Below, piece by piece: positions 61,567-64,000 of a stretch of 64,000 bases of DNA (position 1 is the first letter of the stretch; each line of letters begins with the position of its first letter). The notes under the pieces are model-generated. The model was not told the DNA's origin, searched no databases, and saw only the letters and a program-made list of their open reading frames with translations. Source of the stretch: Anaerorhabdus sp964386325 (GTDB lineage: Bacteria > Bacillota_I > Bacilli_A > Erysipelotrichales > Erysipelotrichaceae); contig CAYLQY010000001.1 in the NCBI GenBank assembly GCA_964386325.1, positions 248,001 through 312,000 of the forward strand, written 5' to 3'. The translations under genes and the position numbers were made by a program.

Positions 61567-64000
61567 TACCGGCATTTGCTTTATTCTTCTATATGATTAT
61601 GTTTGTAACATTAATAGATGTTAGAAAAAATCGTACTGTAGGAATATTCATGTCAATGCTTCTCTGCTTTATCTTGTGGACCGGTGGATCGTACTTAATG
61701 CGTAGTATGATGTGGCCAGGTGTTCAATTTTGGTGCAATATTTCTATTGGAGGAATGTTTGCTATACCTTGTTTATATTATGTATTTATCAGCGATTTTG
61801 TTGGATACAAAGGATATGCAAAGAAATCTATTTTCTTTTTCATCACTATTCTTATTTTAATTTTGAATTTTAGTAATGGCTTATTTGAATCAATTGAAGT
61901 TCAATATTTATCATTAGGAAATCCCGAATTTATCTTTGTTGGAAGATGGACATTAGTTATTCCAGTAATACTCGTTTTTTGGGTAGCAGGAGCAATATTT
62001 AAACTAATATATGTTTCAATAAAAAACAAAGAACGCAATATTAAAGATTATGCACCAATCATTGTCGGTGTGGCATCATTAACTTTAGGAACCACTTTAT
62101 CGTCGATTCCTGCGATTGGAAAATTTCCAATTGATACATTATCAGGAATTGTGAATGCTTACTGTTTATTCTATATTCTCTATAAACGTAGATTGTTTAA
62201 TTTTACATTTGCGATTACAAGAGGAACTACATACGTTCTAACTACAATCTTTGTGCTTATTATAGGTATTAACTTTGTAGATCCGGCAGAAAAATTGATT
62301 GTACAGCTTTATCCACAGTTGAGTGAGTACACAACATTGATAATTGTAGGGCTATTAGCACTTATAACAGTAATTGTGTTTCGAACATGCAGATCAAGTA
62401 TGGATGCGCTTTTTTCTAGAAAAGAAAAACAACAAACAAATTCATTAAAAGAATATAGTTCACAAATTACAAAAACGATTAGTTTAGTTGATATCGCAAA
62501 TTTATTAATTCAGGTTGTTCAAGAAAATACAGAATCAGAAAAAGTATATCTTTTCTTAAGTAATGATGAAGAAGGAAACTTTGATTGTCTATATAGTACA
62601 AATATTTTGGATAATAAACATATTCTTATCGATAAAGATAGTCCTATTATTCGCTGGCTTCAAGTTAAGAAAAACTCAGTACTTATTAAAGATTTCAAAC
62701 ATAGTGTTTGGTATAAATCTCTTTGGGAACAAGAGAAAATCCAAATTGATAAATTTGGTATTGAATGTTTAGTGCCAGTTTATTCGAGTGATGAGCTTAT
62801 CGGAATTGTTGCCCTAGGTGGCAATCAAAGTAGTGTACAGTATTCACAAGACACCTTAATGTTTTTGGATTTTGTTGCTTCAATCAGTGCAGTTGCGATT
62901 AAGAATGCTCACTTGTATGAATTAATTTATCAAAAGGCTAGTTTAGATCATCTTACTGGAATTTTGAATCGTGAATTCTTCTTCAGCAAAATGGAAGAAG
63001 TATTTGAATTAAACAAAGAGGATTGCATATCATTAATATTATTCAATCTGGATGATTTCTCACTTTACAATGAGTTATATGGACGATTAGAAGGGGATGC
63101 AACATTAAGAGGTGTTGCAGATATTCTAAAATCGATATGCAAGAAAGGTGCAATTTGTTCACGTTATAGTGCTAAAGAGTTCGCACTTTTATTGCCCAAT
63201 GCTGATTTAAAAACAGCGAAAGAAAAAGCTAAATTAATTTCTAATCAAATCAGTAAAGGATTTGATTCAACAAAAGATCAATGGGAAAAAACATTAACTG
63301 TGAGTGTTGGTATTTGTACATATCCGACTGCTTCTGGAAATATAAAGGAACTAATTGATCATGCTGAAATGGCAGTTTTTAAAGCTAAACAGAATGGTAA
63401 AAATCAAATTGTTACATACACATCTGATACTGAAGATGCGGAAAACAAAGAACCACGTGTAAGAGGGCAAGTTTATGCTCAGTATGCGTCAACAGTATAT
63501 GCTTTAACTGCAGCTATCGATGTTAAAGATAGTTATACATGTAATCATTCTGCCAATGTTTCTGAATATGCCGTAAAACTTGCAAAGGAAAAAGGATTGA
63601 GTGAGGAACACATTGAATTAATTAAAGAAGCAGGACTTTTACATGATATTGGTAAAATAGGTATACCTGAGGATATCTTAAACAAAGTATCCTCATTAAC
63701 AGATGATGAGTATGAAGTAATGAAGAAACATGTTGAAAATTCAATCTCAATTATTCGTCATTTACCATCACTTAAATATGTTATACCTGCAGTATTAGGA
63801 CATCATGAACGTTGGGATGGTAAGGGTTATCCAAGACGTATTAAGAAAGAAGAGATTCCAATTGCGGCACGTTGCTTATGTATTGCGGATTCTTATGATG
63901 CAATGACCACAAAGAGGAGTTATCGTGATCCATTACCAAAAGAGGTAGCGCTGATGGAAATCGAGAAAGGTGCTGGAACACAATTTGATCCAGAACTTGC
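61551..64000 (+). CDS. Membrane GAF/degenerate GGDEF/HD-GYP signalling protein (3' truncated)
   Basis: The frame stays open to the end of the window (816 codons). The N-terminus has about nine helices (to about 290), like a 7TM kinase-type sensor plus two. A GAF-like domain lies at about 310-455, a GGDEF-type domain from DHLTGILNR (466), and an HD-GYP domain from about 640. The cyclase signature reads RYSAKEF (538-544) instead of RYGGDEF, so diguanylate cyclase activity is probably lost. HD-GYP keeps HDIGKIG (His698, Asp699) and HHERWDGKGYP (751-761), so c-di-GMP hydrolysis is plausible. It overlaps the GH3 gene by 16 nt, with GGAGG upstream. Confidence 0.9.
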   Translation, partial: MPTIVIPAFALFFYMIMFVTLIDVRKNRTVGIFMSMLLCFILWTGGSYLMRSMMWPGVQFWCNISIGGMFAIPCLYYVFISDFVGYKGYAKKSIFFFITILILILNFSNGLFESIEVQYLSLGNPEFIFVGRWTLVIPVILVFWVAGAIFKLIYVSIKNKERNIKDYAPIIVGVASLTLGTTLSSIPAIGKFPIDTLSGIVNAYCLFYILYKRRLFNFTFAITRGTTYVLTTIFVLIIGINFVDPAEKLIVQLYPQLSEYTTLIIVGLLALITVIVFRTCRSSMDALFSRKEKQQTNSLKEYSSQITKTISLVDIANLLIQVVQENTESEKVYLFLSNDEEGNFDCLYSTNILDNKHILIDKDSPIIRWLQVKKNSVLIKDFKHSVWYKSLWEQEKIQIDKFGIECLVPVYSSDELIGIVALGGNQSSVQYSQDTLMFLDFVASISAVAIKNAHLYELIYQKASLDHLTGILNREFFFSKMEEVFELNKEDCISLILFNLDDFSLYNELYGRLEGDATLRGVADILKSICKKGAICSRYSAKEFALLLPNADLKTAKEKAKLISNQISKGFDSTKDQWEKTLTVSVGICTYPTASGNIKELIDHAEMAVFKAKQNGKNQIVTYTSDTEDAENKEPRVRGQVYAQYASTVYALTAAIDVKDSYTCNHSANVSEYAVKLAKEKGLSEEHIELIKEAGLLHDIGKIGIPEDILNKVSSLTDDEYEVMKKHVENSISIIRHLPSLKYVIPAVLGHHERWDGKGYPRRIKKEEIPIAARCLCIADSYDAMTTKRSYRDPLPKEVALMEIEKGAGTQFDPEL

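Noticed and set aside
62563..62772. Small plus-strand frame inside the HD-GYP gene
   Set aside because: It lies in another frame of a long gene with clear GAF, GGDEF-type and HD-GYP motifs.

Overview
The window is 64 kb of AT-rich, gene-dense DNA (about 30% GC by eye) from a low-GC Gram-positive chromosome. Signs of a Firmicute are the AGGAGG-type ribosome binding sites, short AT-rich terminators, extended -10 promoters, a LytR-CpsA-Psr protein, lipoproteins and PTS sugar uptake. The gene set (orphan PduL, DegV, DUF1836, LicT-type antiterminator, PotABCD behind an HTH-cupin regulator) would fit Erysipelotrichales or a close relative. That placement is an inference, since no rRNA or marker protein is present. 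I saw no insertion sequence, prophage or CRISPR array.

Layout. 1-19064: a surface-polysaccharide locus. It holds the end of a Wzy/ligase-like membrane protein, a GT39-type and a GtrB-type transferase, a multidomain LCP ligase, a nucleotide-sugar block (RmlA, an unassigned SDR, RmlB, Glf), four GT2 glycosyltransferases, two flippase-type membrane proteins and a lipoprotein with twin C-terminal modules. 19182-25153: DUF1836 protein, DegV, an FAD dehydrogenase, PduL, an Ig-like lipoprotein, and divergent cysE and cysK. 25212-32215: two exported proteins (one an NAGPA-type phosphodiester glycosidase), an acyltransferase, a YgiQ radical-SAM protein, an aldose epimerase, NagB and thioredoxin. 32437-37221: an HTH-cupin regulator and PotABCD polyamine uptake. 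37329-37500: two tRNAs.

37647-44127: a two-component system and a copper-handling operon (HMA-SafE-cupredoxin fusion, anchored cupredoxin, CopA), whose promoters share an 18-nt element. 44274-44922: seven tRNAs (Arg, Pro, Met, probable Ile2, Ser, fMet, Phe). 45309-49880: DAHP synthase, a CmpB-type membrane protein, and an AraC-GNAT fusion overlapping a MATE exporter. 50102-57410: a beta-glucoside PTS operon (antiterminator, IIA, IIBC, three GH1 enzymes) with a candidate cre box and antiterminator/terminator leader. 57738-64000: a lipoprotein, an alpha/beta hydrolase, then an operon of an ICMT-like membrane protein, a GH3-family acyl-adenylate-type enzyme and a large membrane GAF/degenerate-GGDEF/HD-GYP protein cut by the window end.

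The most unusual items are the PotA whose TOBE domain is split by a duplicated insert, the ICMT/GH3/HD-GYP operon, the shared promoter element of the copper genes, and a perfect hairpin that would hide the cysE ribosome binding site. No single wholly new system is evident; these are the best candidates for a closer look.
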